Origin: Paraglomus occultum
Taxonomy: Eukaryota > Glomeromycota > Glomeromycetes > Paraglomerales > Paraglomeraceae
Assembly (NCBI GenBank): GCA_910592205.1
Contig: CAJVPJ010000042.1
Coordinates: 1-59,573, forward strand
Direction of reading: 5' to 3'
Length of the DNA: 59,573 bases
Below the pieces are notes generated by a model, which saw only the letters and a list, made by a program, of their open reading frames with translations, did no database searches and had not been told where the DNA came from. The position numbers and the translations under genes are program-made. Below, piece by piece: positions 1 to 11,500 of this stretch. The first letter of the stretch is position 1. Each line of letters starts with the position of its first letter.

Positions 1-118
1 CTATTACATTCCGGAGACGGTCCTTGTTTATTCTCACATGGTAAAGACTGCGAGTTATGTTGATCTTTGTTGCATTCCTGGCAACGTCTACGAATCACTG
101 ATTTCCCGTTTTCACGCA
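1..118 (-). CDS. Possible 5' end of a Cys-containing protein, cut by window edge
   Basis: On the minus strand an ATG at 118 opens a frame that stays open to the window edge, about 39 codons. The peptide is basic and polar and carries CQEC, then further cysteines in SLPC and PEC, which might be the start of a zinc-binding module. The spacing is not diagnostic and no family is recognised. It could equally be chance, because short open frames are common. Extending the contig leftwards would decide it. Confidence 0.22.
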
Positions 119-1576
119 TTTATATCACATAATTTAATTTGCTAAAATTTTAATACAATGTAAACGCATGTAATAATTATATGGAGATAATTTTCGCTAG
201 AGCTCATAGACGGCCAATCTTTGTTTTATATTTAATTGTATAATTTGTGTGAAGGGTCCAATAGAGCTTGATGAATTAATTTTATGACATTAACGTTTGT
301 ATCCATATTCCGAAAGACGATGCCAATGCACAAGGATGGGTTTAATTATCATAAGAACACATTTTTCAGACATGCGCTGATGAACGCTTTTGCGTTTGAT
401 GGACATGTAAAACTACACTGATATCACGTAAATCACTAATTATTAATAACAAACTAATCCTCAACACGCTTTTTACGGAGTAATTTCCAATAATAGAACA
501 ATCCTTTTTTGCCAGGGAATCGGAAGGCGCAAACTGAGCTCTATTCGATTACACAAATCATCGTACAAATATCTGAAATATACAACATCGTTAAGCTCGG
601 ATAGTTGGTATTGCAAAAATGGTAATAGTATTAGTCCGATCATTACTTATTAGCATTGTCTGTAACAAAAGGTATAACAATAAAGGCTTGTAGCTTCAGA
701 GATCTGCGTATCATCATTTGATAGTTTTCAATGGATATTATTGTCTTTCTTGACTTATCGCGTGCAACATATGATTGGCTGACGCATTGCTATCCGAGCA
801 GGGTGATCAATAAATTCCCAAAAATTTTGGGGTGAATTTTTTGACATACAAAGAATCTCGTTTGGGAGAGACGATTCTTAAGTGTTGTTGTTATTATTGT
901 CAACCATTCGTTCCGGAAAGCATTTCCGAAGCCCGACCCAGCAAAAGCGTAGCAATAGTCCCTGTTCCAAATCTTAACCAAAATTTAAAGGTCACATACT
1001 TTATTTTCTTAGCTTATCCCTTACTCAAACGCCCTCTTGACGCTTTCCATTTTAGCCCTAGTCGAGGCCTTTGTTCCCTTTTTCCTTTTTTCTGCATATT
1101 TATGTGCAAAGAATATTGCTAGATTCTTGTAGGAAGTCTTTTTCACGCTCGCATTCGTTACTTTTTATATAACTTACTGTCCCAGTGGAAGCCGTTGGTT
1201 TTTCTTTTAAAAATTTTCCATACTACTTGTCTCAGTTCCGATTTAAAGCGGACACCGGGAACTTCTTGCGCAAACTTTGTGCTCATATGCCACTCTACAA
1301 TACTTCATATTGTACAAATAGATTTCACTTTCTCTTTCTTTTCACATAAATTGTCAAGTCCAGGTCAAGCTTTTCGAGTGTTAGAGAGCAAGGTTTGTAA
1401 TATACAATTTATTCTTGCGTATTCATTTGACTTTTACATGAATATCCTGGTTAAGCTGAGATTATATTTTACGTTTTTACGTAAAAAACTCTTGTTTCAA
1501 ATGTCAATAAAGAAGGTCCAGACAACACCTAAACCGAGATCAATAACGACCTCCATACCAAGATTCGCAGAAAATC
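119..1576. other. Intergenic, upstream of the PPZ phosphatase
   Basis: AT-rich sequence. The open frames at 832-1122 and 1195-1623 have no recognisable domain or spliced continuation and look like chance frames over promoter and 5' leader. No tRNA, repeat or mobile element was seen. Confidence 0.6.
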
Positions 1577-3252
1577 ATGGGTCAAAGCTCATCAAAAAAA
1601 CGAGAGTTACGAAGCGCGCCTAGTTCCGCGTCGATGGTAGAGGAAAAAGATGCTAATATCTCTAATAATGACACCATTGGCTCGGTTAGTGGAAATGCAT
1701 CTGATATCGTAGCGAACGGATCTTCAGAGGGAAACAACACACCAACATTACCAGCCTCACCAACAATGGAACCAATCCTTCGACGTCCAACTTCCTTGGG
1801 ACCGTCCGGTAACGGCAACGATCTCTTTAGCAACGATGTCACTCTATCATCTACCATAACAATCGGCCATCATAATCAAAAAGATAGTACCAAAACCATT
1901 AATATCGATGATATGATACAACGATTACTTATAGCCGGAAACTCTAACAAAGTGTCAAAATCCGTGTGCCTTCGCAACGCAGAAATATCCGGAGTCTGTC
2001 AATTAGCACGTGAAGTCTTTTTATCACAACCATCTCTTATAGAACTTTCCCCACCAGTAAAAATCGTCGGAGACGTCCATGGGCAATATTCTGATCTTAT
2101 CCGATTATTTGATATGTGTGGATTTCCACCAGCAGCCAATTATCTTTTTCTAGGAGATTATGTAGATCGTGGCAGGCAGAGTCTGGAGACTATATTGTTA
2201 TTGTTTTGTTACAAAATTAAGTATCCGGAGAATTTTTTCTTGCTAAGAGGAAACCACGAGTGTGCGAATGTAACACGAGGTAAAATTATTTTCAAAAGTT
2301 TTCGTGATGACGAGAAATGATTTTTGCGCTGGAACTACTTTTGTGTGGCGCATTGATCAAGACAAGGGCAAGGAAGGCGGAGAAAAAGATTGAACTTGTG
2401 AAGTGGCAAAGATCAATATCTGCTAATAGTGATCACTCGATGCTGGTTCAATATTTTGTCTTTCCCATGTATGCATGCTCTTTTTGTTTATCCTATCTTG
2501 ATAAGGTCGCTAACCTGTCGACTCTTTCTTTTTTTTTTCTTCCTGCTTTTATTTATACTTTATTCCTTACTTCAATCTGAACTTTTCTAGTCTATGGCTT
2601 TTACGATGAATGTAAGCGTAGATCAAGTGTCAAAATATGGAAGACGTTTGTTGACGTTTTCAACTGTCTACCGATTGCGGCGGTCGTGGCTTCCAAAATT
2701 TTCTGTGTTCATGGTGGTCTCTCACCAGCTTTATCTTCTATGGACGAAATCCGTCATATTTATCGTCCGACCGAAATACCGGATTATGGGCTGTTGAATG
2801 ATTTGCTCTGGTCTGATCCATCTCTAAACGTAGAAGAGTGGGAAGACAATGAACGTGGAGTGAGCTATTGCTTTGGGAAATCGATTGTGAACGAGTTCTT
2901 AAAAAGGCATGACTTTGACCTTGTCTGTCGTGCTCATATGGTTGTTGAAGATGGATACGAGTTCTTTAATGACAGAACTTTGGTAACAGTGTTCTCTGCA
3001 CCGAACTATTGTGGCGAGTTTGATAATTATGGTGCGGTAATGGGTGTTAGTGAGGACTTGTTGTGCAATTTCGAATTGCTTGAACCGAAGCCGCTCAAGT
3101 CAAAGACGAAACCAGGGTATGTGGTTTGATATGTAGAAATGGCTTGTTCTTCGTTTGTATGTGTTATAATTTGAATCTCGGCTAAAAATTTTTCATTCTA
3201 CAGTTACGTGCCGCATAGTCCGCCAGTCAAGGGAGTTCCCCAGTCGGTGTGA
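1577..3252 (+). CDS. PPZ1: PPZ-type serine/threonine protein phosphatase
   Basis: PP1-like phosphatase of the fungal PPZ class, which regulates cation homeostasis, cell integrity and cell cycle. Three exons: 1577-2279, 2591-3116 and 3204-3252, with in-phase GT-AG junctions, giving 425 aa. The long first intron (311 nt) hides the catalytic core from a simple ORF search. The N-terminus MGQSSSKK is a textbook N-myristoylation signal of PPZ enzymes. A Ser/Asn-rich linker of about 110 residues is much shorter than in yeast Ppz1. Catalytic motifs GDVHGQ, GDYVDRG and RGNHE are intact, and the junction reads [17 protein letters not shown], the PPZ version of this block. [15 protein letters not shown] and [11 protein letters not shown] follow. 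Residues that bind the two metals therefore look complete. The small last exon adds about 15 residues (VPHSPPVKG). PP1 itself is less likely because of the myristoyl head. Confidence 0.95.
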
Positions 3253-5792
3253 ATGTCGGTTATAATGGAGTGTTGGCAACCTTTATATACGCGCATTATA
3301 CATTAGATTCTGCGAGCGAACATTACGCATTTATCTTGTACTACAATTTTTTCTGGACGGGCTTCATCTTCACCTTGCTCCTCTTCCATTCTCTTATAAT
3401 ATTGTTTGTGTTAAGGATTGTTACATCCATACGCGTTTTGATTGTCTTTTGCAACTTTGACACCGTTAGCGCTTGTATTTTCCTACTTTTTAGTATAAAT
3501 GTTATTACCAAGATATCTGAATCAATTCCATTTCTATTTATTGATGAACTTTTAATAAGGCGATTAGATACCTTATCTATACTGGAAACAGCTTTCGGCT
3601 GCGGGGATGATTTTAGGAAAATGGGTAGGAAGGGACGAGCGACCAGACACGAGACGACGAGTTATCATTCTCATCCTTATTTTCAGTGTAGATATATTGG
3701 GTATTTTGACTAGGCAGCGGAATTTCGAATTAAAAAAACTGGTCTATTGAAAGCTAGTTCTGTTGGGGAGCAAGGAGAATCTATAACGTTGTTAGATAGA
3801 ACGCTATAATATCTTGGAAAAGGTTATATTCATGTAACGATTTTGAGTCGCTTGTCTGTCCATATGGCTTGTTAAAACTGAACAATAAATGCAAATTATA
3901 CTAGCGGGACGTAGACTTTATGTTTGCTTGCATGAACGTAATGGAATTGGGAATGTTGTTTGCTATTCTGCATAGAATTCACACTAAACGTACGTTAACG
4001 TACACTAGGCAAAGTATAATCTCCTCACGTGATAAGCATCGTGTTACAAAACATCATACGATTATCATGCGACAAAAATGAGCTACTTGTCAATCGAGAA
4101 AAAGTCTGGCATGATTGACGGTGATGTAATTGCGGAAACAGCTGATGAGAACAATGAATAGCCATGTGCGTTAGTGACGCTACGATTGAACAGGTGTTTG
4201 TCATGCGATGAATTGACGATGATGCAATTGAGGAAACAGCTGAGGAGAACGATGACAGCAATAGCCATGTGCATCACTAAGAAATGACTTGAAAATACAG
4301 TATACTCAATTAATGTATTTGCAGAACAGGGCGACTTTTATGCTGTTAGAATGTAGACTCGTAACGTCAAGCAGTAAATGCGAGGAAACGAATATCACTG
4401 TTACATAATAAAGTTAACTTCACGTGAGTTTGATGCGAAAACCGGGTATGAATGATAATAAACAAACTATAAATTTTACTCGTTTTCTGGCGCAATACAT
4501 AGATATTTTATTATTATCTCACGAGCACCTGTTCCAATCACAGAAACGCTTTCACGGTCTTCTCGGTCATAAGCGTTGGTGACTTTCTCACGCACCCTTA
4601 TTAAATTGACATGTCTTTTTATAGATTAGGAGGGTATTACGGACGTTTCTCGAACGTAATGTTAAGATAGCATATTATTGGTGGAGACAAGTAAAGTTGA
4701 TCATTATACCCAATAATGTTCCAAATAAACGCGCATTTTACTGCTGCAGCATGTGATATCGTCGTATCGCGTTTTATTTTGTTATCAAATAATGTGCAAT
4801 GATCGGATCTGGAATACTGTTTTCGTGAACAAAGGCTTGCGTGTCACTAAAAACGTTTATTTCTAAAATTTGCATTTTTCGAAAATGAAACAACTTTCAC
4901 TATCCATTCAATGGTTCAGCATACATAATTCGGTATTGGTAATATTAACACTCAAACAGCACTGCAAAAAATGACATTACAAATACGAGCATGTATGAAA
5001 AAAAAATGTGATGACAAAAAAAAGCATTTTTCAATACGTACATAATGCTTGCATACATTTACTCATGACTTGGCAAAATTAAACTGCAAGCCTTTTGCTT
5101 TCTGGCTTATTCTTGACTCAGTCCATAACGTTTTCTTGACAGCTATTTCTCGAGAATCAGACTTTTTTTGTTCCACAAAAAGTTCCCGCTGCCATTGTTT
5201 CGCGCTATATTTTATCTTACGAGTCTTTTTGCCCAATGGGCAGCAGATTTTTCAATTCGGTTAGCCCCGGATCTAATATTATTGCCTAAACGGGTAGTAG
5301 CAAGTTCAAACTAGTTTTTCTCGTAAGGTAACGGAAAGTTTGCTGTTATTGTGCCTTGTCGCCCCTTTTTGTAGGATGAGGTGATCAATTGTGCTGCAGA
5401 GCGACAGCGCAAGATACATGATTAAAACCTGATCCATAAAAGTTTTTTCTTTGCGCCCAATCCGTGAGAACAAATTCTATAGTTTTTTCCCACCCGAAAA
5501 GAAAAACAATCATGTAATCGAATATCCCAGAGTCCTCGAACAGCTACCAGTCCTAAATTAACTTATTCAAACATTGCAACTTGTTGGTTTTTTTTTTCGG
5601 TCTGTATTTAGACGCATTCCCTGTTTCACTACACTTCACTGCACTTCCGACTTTCGCCATTATTCGCACACTATCGGAAATTTTCGTAAATTCCCACAGC
5701 CGGGTTCTGCCGTTTAATACCGATTTCCTCCGCAAATTAATTTAGCTTGTTTACCGACTTGCTTTTAACGTAACCTCCTAATCATTGCAACA
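3253..5792. other. Intergenic between PPZ and PEPCK
   Basis: About 2.5 kb of AT-rich DNA. The open frames in it (3249-3713, the minus frames near 4025-4277, 5049-5264) are not convincing: no domains, no spliced continuation. The only structure noted is the imperfect duplication at 4108-4275. Confidence 0.6.
4108..4275. repeat. Imperfect tandem duplication of about 70 bp
   Basis: Two copies of one unit lie about 100 bp apart, near 4108-4172 and 4206-4275. Both contain ATTGACG, then GGAAACAGCTGA, GAGAAC and ATAGCCATGTGC. The minus-strand frames over this stretch also repeat the same peptide pieces, which is a by-product of the duplication. Function unknown. Confidence 0.7.
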
Positions 5793-7723
5793 ATGATGCG
5801 TATAGGCGTATCCACTCTATTTAAAAGCCGACTCACCACACCATTGCTCTGTAGCTTTACGAAAGCGAATTTACAAGTCATCCGACCTTCTATATACACT
5901 ATTAGAAACTTCAATACTACTAGTCTAAACAAAAAACAAACACAGATGGGCCACGACAAGGAACTCTTTGATATCGATTATGAGCGAGTGGCTATTCAAT
6001 GGCAACCATCCGTTGCTCAGTTGTATGAAGACGCTTTGAAATACGAAACGGGCTCTGCTATCTCGTCCGCTGGTGCACTTATAACCGCTTCTGGTACAAA
6101 GAAAGGTCGTTCTCCAAAAGACAAACGTATCGTTGACGAGCCTTCTTCGTCGAAAGATGTTTGGGTAATGTTTTCTAACAAACCTTTGTCTTTTGTCATC
6201 GTTTTTCAGGTTGAGTTTGTATCGCATCTTAATCTGACTTTTATTTGTACTTTGATAGTGGGGTCCCGTAAATCAAAAACTCCCCGAACACGTCTTTCTT
6301 ATTAACCGAGAGCGTGCGATTGATTACTTGAACACTCGAAGCCGCATTTATGTATTCGATGGATTTGCCGGATGGGATCCAAAATACCGTATCAAAGTTC
6401 GAGTGGTTTGCGCTCGTGCGTATCATACGCTGTTCATGCAGAATATGTTGATTAGACCGACTGCTGAAGAACTGAAAGATTTCGGTCAGCCTGATTTCAC
6501 GATTTACAATGCTGGTACATTCCCGGCCAATCGTTATACAACCGGAATGACGTCTACGACTTCTGTTGCTATCAATTTCAACATGAGAGAAATGGTGATC
6601 CTCGGTACCGAATATGCCGGCGAGATGAAGAAGGGAATGTAAGTACAAGTATTGAGGAATTCTCACGCTGCCGTCGATCATGTGACACGTGACTAAATAT
6701 TTTATTTATTTTCCGTTACAAAGTTTCACGGTGATGCATTATTTGATGCCTACCAAACACAATGTACTCTCTCTCCATTCGTCGGCCAATGAGGGACCTG
6801 ATGGAGACGTTTCCCTCTTCTTTGGTTTATCGGGTACAGGAAAGACTACGCTCTCAGCTGACCCTAAACGTTTCCTCATAGGAGATGACGAGCACTGTTG
6901 GTCCGATGATGGTATATTCAATATCGAAGGTGGATGTTACGCCAAGTGTATAGGCCTGTCAGAAGAGAAGGAGCCCGAAATTTTCAACGCCATTCGATTT
7001 GGATCGGTCTTGGAGAATGTAGTATATGATCCGAAAACACGGATTGTCAATTATAATGACAATTCGTTAACTGAAAATACAAGATGCGCTTATCCGATAG
7101 AATATATTCCCAATGCCAAGATACCTTGCATATCGTCTTCGCATCCAAAGAACATCATCCTCCTTACGTGCGACGCATATGGTGTTTTGCCGCCGGTTTC
7201 CAAACTCAGCTCTGCGCAAGCCATGTATCATTTCATCGCTGGATATACCGCAAAGATTGCCGGCACAGAAGATGGCGTAACTGAGCCCCAAGCGACATTC
7301 TCAGCATGTTTCGGACAGCCATTCTTGGTGTTGCATCCAGCTCGATATGCAAGGATGTTGGCAGACAAAATGGACCATCATGCGGCTGATGCATGGTTAG
7401 TCAATACTGGATGGAACGGTGGAGCATATGGTGTTGGAGAACGTATTGCTTTGAAATATTCTCGGGCGATTCTCGATGCCATTCATTCCGGGGAATTGGC
7501 AACGGCAGAGTATGAAAACTATGATGTGTTCAATTTGAAGATACCCAAAAAAGTATCTGGTGTACCATCTGAACTATTACACCCACAAACTACATGGAAA
7601 GGTAGCAAGTCGGAATACATAGCCACGAGGAATAAGTTAGCAACCCAGTTTATTGAAAACTTTAAGACTTATCAGGAGGATCCGACTGCGGCTGCGGTGA
7701 TTTCTGCTGGACCCGTTCTATAA
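5793..7723 (+). CDS. PCK1: Phosphoenolpyruvate carboxykinase (ATP)
   Basis: Converts oxaloacetate and ATP to PEP, CO2 and ADP, the committing step of gluconeogenesis. Exons 5793-6164, 6259-6638 and 6724-7723, with phases that agree, give 583 aa. The ATP-type family marks are clear: VWWGPVN at the first junction, the P-loop [11 protein letters not shown] near residue 285, then [29 protein letters not shown] and [15 protein letters not shown]. The unusual part is the N-terminus. The enzyme core seems to begin at an internal Met (residue 52, MGHDKELFD), but the frame opens 51 codons earlier with a stretch holding eight Arg/Lys and no Asp/Glu, ending [10 protein letters not shown], which fits an R-x-F-x-x-T/S presequence cleavage pattern. 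Fungal PEPCK is usually cytosolic, so mitochondrial or dual targeting is inferred, not shown. Start at 5793 was chosen because it is the first in-frame Met. Confidence 0.95.
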
Positions 7724-8530
7724 GAAGAGTTATTGCTCTGGTGGCACGTGAGTGACGTGTATTTATTCATTCGTATTTTTGATGGACACTTTTGAATAGA
7801 AGACAAAAGTTTAATCAATGTAATACATTTCAAAAGATAATTCGTATGATACCAATCTTATTTAGATGATTCTTATCCGGTTTTTAGAAAAAGAGTGCTA
7901 ATAAATAAAACATTAAAAGTATTGAAATTGTTTTTTTACTAATCGTGTTCCGAACAATTCCGTTATTAATTATTGGAAACTTAAATATTGCTTAAGAAAA
8001 GCTATTGGCTCGATTAAAGTTCACCAAACGTTTGTGTGGATTTGACTTGGTTACACATACCTGTCAACCGCTAACCGAATTTGCTCTAGGTGTTTCCGCC
8101 ATCCATGTATAATGCAGATAATGTCATGAATGTCATTAGCACGCCCTTTTTTTTACCTCCTGGTTTTAACTATTTAACCACTAGTGACTTACGACCCCTG
8201 TTACTCCGTGTTAATACTACGGGTTTGCGCTTAAAGGTTTTCGAATTCGTCGACTTGGCGTCTACACAACTTGACGAATTTGTCTGTAAGTGGAAAGCAA
8301 ACTGTCTGCAGGATCCAAACAAATAACCAAAAGCGTTCAACCTCATGTAAACAATAACCTTTGTGTATTCTAGAATAAGTTACGCACTCAATGCTACACT
8401 GCATAGCAACTTATTAATCGATGATCTTTAAGAATTCCTCATCCAGCATGCTCAGCTTTGCCTTCATCTCTGTGTTTTATCTCTAGATGTTCCATTTCAT
8501 AGAGAACGAACAAATTAATATCGTATAATT
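7724..8530. other. Intergenic, PEPCK 3' region to membrane-protein gene
   Basis: A 78-codon frame at 8090-8326 begins MFPPSMYN but shows no domain, no splice context and no hydrophobic or coiled segment of note. It is left unannotated. The rest is AT-rich flank. Confidence 0.55.
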
Positions 8531-9843
8531 ATGTCCACCTTTACAAGTCTATTGGCAAAGCATTTGACGAGCTCATCATGGATGGCGATAATGTTAGTAG
8601 TGGCTGTAGTATGCCTATCCACATCGGTAGGCGCAACAGAGAATCATATGTTTGGAGTGTACTCATACAGTGAGTGTTATAGAACATTATCGACGAGTGG
8701 TCATAAAGTCTCAACAGATACTAACTTTTCATTCTACGGTAACAGCACGAGCAAATGACTATCCGATGGATGTTACTTCATATGCTATGGCTATAATATT
8801 CTTATTAACGGGAACAGTGAGTTTATTCCGTGGCAACAAATATAAATGGCTTACGATAGGTTTAGGTGGATTTTATACGGCAGGTATGTGAGTGCGAGAG
8901 ATCTACAAACAAGATGTTTGTAAAAAAGGAAAAGTACTTTAATTTGGTTAACCTTTCCTTGCTCAATTCAGGGATAATGATAGCTTTGTTCGTTCTCAAA
9001 TTCCAAAATGTTACGAATCCATCAGAAGGCGTTCGTTTTATATATTTAGCCATCGGTATAGCAGCAGGTGTAGCGACGGGGCTATTCTTTGTTTGCATGT
9101 GGCCGTCTGGGCGAATTCTTGTGGGCGCAATTGGCGGACATTGTTTGGCGTTTATTCTTTTATCGACTCGCACAGACGGACTGATAGAACTCCATATACC
9201 GAGATATATTTTTATGGCATTATTTATTGTGTTGTTTGGAGGAGCATCAGCTTTTCACAGATTATATCCATATGTCGCCATCGCATCAACCGTATTCACC
9301 GGAGATTATTTAATAATGCTCGGAGCCGATATATTTGCAAAATCTGGGTTACTGGCCGGGTATAAATATACTTGGGGATTCACACAGCCGGATGATTATA
9401 GATACACTGTGGAAGTTGACAATGGCATAATCTTATTGACAGTTGGATTGGTAGGCACGTCCGCCGGCTTTTTCGTGCAAACATATGAGCTATGGTACAC
9501 AAACAAGGGCTTTCCCAGTATTAGTATCCAACGGAAAAATCAAGAAAATCAAGGAAATCAAGAAGATCCAGAAAATCCAAAGGTGCCCCCTCCGGATGCC
9601 AATGCTGATACATTAAGATCTGCGAGCCGCAATGACAATGGCAATCGATCATCAATCGGTGCGGGTGTTGATCATACTAGGAGAGAGTCACGTGAAAATA
9701 AACCATGGGGGATGGTATCCTCCACGCTGGCGTGGACAATGGGAAACAGGGCGTCCTATTTTGGTAGGACGAATGTAGCCTGGGATTTGAGATCTCTCGC
9801 AACGACTGAAAGATCAATATATGGCGGATCGACTAAAGAATAA
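8531..9843 (+). CDS. TMEM198-like (DUF4203) multi-pass membrane protein
   Basis: Three exons, 8531-8669, 8746-8883 and 8972-9843, with canonical GTGAGT and GTATGT donors and matching phases, give 382 aa. A hydrophobic leader at residues 17-36 (probable signal peptide or anchor) is followed by about seven membrane segments: near 54-74, 78-102, 112-135, 140-160, 170-190, 195-215 and 245-265. The order of segments, Gly-rich helices and the opening MDVTSYAMAIIFLLTG resemble the TMEM198/DUF4203 family, whose biochemical role in fungi is not known. In animals TMEM198 acts in Wnt receptor signalling, which does not transfer here. The C-terminal 110 residues are polar, with a QENQGNQEDPENP run, and are probably cytosolic. 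The family call rests on remembered sequence pattern; topology needs prediction software. Confidence 0.78.
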
Positions 9844-11500
9844 TGGGTCTCGAATATTGTACAGTGTTTTATTAACAAAAAAGTATGTTTCAAAAAATAA
9901 TCATTTCGCACTATTTAAATATCCCCAAAATAAAATACGAACATTCTAATTTCCTTGAGAAACCTCTAACACAACACTTGCAGAATCAGTCCTAACCGAT
10001 GGTCAAGGAAGACTGACAATAAAGTCTTGTCATAATCAAAAGAAAGGGGGAAGGTGTGGCTCATGAAAAATATTATAGTAACGTTTCTAAAATATATCTG
10101 TTTAAATCAGAACTTTTGCGATCACGTTTAACAGTCATAAACAATCATAGCCAACGGTTGTTGTCTTTAAGAAACCAAAAAAACTACGTAACTAAATCAT
10201 TTAGTGAAATTTCTAAAGAATTTTGTAGCTTCACCCAAACCTGCTGATTTTTGATTGAAATGTCGCCCAACCAAAGGTTTTTTTAGATTAATGTTTGGTG
10301 TTTTTTCTTTAATTTACGCAAAATGTGAGTTGATTATTTTTATTGGGTAGTATTGCAAGCATATTAAGGACTTTTACGCTATCACATTTCAATGTACTGT
10401 ACATTGATTTAGGCGATAGCATATTTCTGCCGACATGTAAAATAGCTTCCCAAACGATGATTAATGATTGTATATAACGCTAAAATTTGCGTTTAATATT
10501 AAGTAAAGAAACTTAAATATAACGATGCAAAAGAATGCATGTGACCGGCATACTAAAACCCTAATTAATAGTTTATCGTTTAACACTTTTTACATAGTCG
10601 CGTCGCACCCAAATTTATATTTTGTTGGGAAACACAAAATTCCTCTCACTTGATAATGTGAATGGTTGAATGTTGGAAAAAACTATTCTTCACGCATTCA
10701 AAAACACACATGATTCGTTAGAAAAAGTCTCAGGATCACTAATCATATACACAACAATTGTGAAGACTAACACTTTTTGTTGCAATTTGCAAACCAATCT
10801 AGTAGTATTCTTCCAAAATTCAAGAGAATTTTTTAAATCAGAGGCTTTCGAGACATGTGCGAAAACTGACCTTGGATAATGCTTTCTGGGTTTATTTTTA
10901 CGTATATCAATCATCAATACATGCTTCACGCTTTTCGAAAAGTTACATACAGTAATAATAACAACATGTACATAGTTCACCCGCGTTTACGTTTGTGAAA
11001 AGACAAAATGTACCAAAGCGCCAGAACCGTGTTAGTATATAGCGAACCAACAAGACACTTGTCTCTGTCGATTACTCGCTCTCTTATGAATTATAATTAA
11101 TATATGACATGTCAAATTATTTCTTTAATATTAAGTTCTTCCCGACATTATCAAATACATGCCTGCTCGGTATTGAAGTTTGCATCCACAGTAATAGGAA
11201 TAACGTACGAAAGTAATAAATAATACGAGATGGTAACGGCTAGCTTGGCCAACAGCAAACACAGCAACACGGATACTCTTTCCCTAGTATAGTATTCAGA
11301 CATCTCGTTCTCTTAACTTTCCTATCAGTATTATTGGCCGTTCGTGCTAGAGCAAGACTACAAATGGTATGAGGGGGAAAGGGAATGAGGAAAAAAGCCA
11401 CCACTTATTACTTTATAGACATTCATTGTTAAATTTACAGAATCTTCTCTACATCAAACCAAAGGATATACACCCCAGTTACCAATATCTAATAAATATA
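9844..11500. other. Intergenic
   Basis: AT-rich. The frames at 10056-10247, 10670-10879 and minus 10690-10980 carry no recognisable domain. A short near-palindrome around 10378-10426 (GCTATC ... GATAGC) brackets TGTACTGTACA. Nothing else was seen. Confidence 0.55.

Noticed and set aside
8090-8326. 78-codon ORF between PEPCK and the TMEM198-like gene
   Set aside because: No domain, no coherent hydrophobic or helical pattern, and no splice or promoter context; likely chance.
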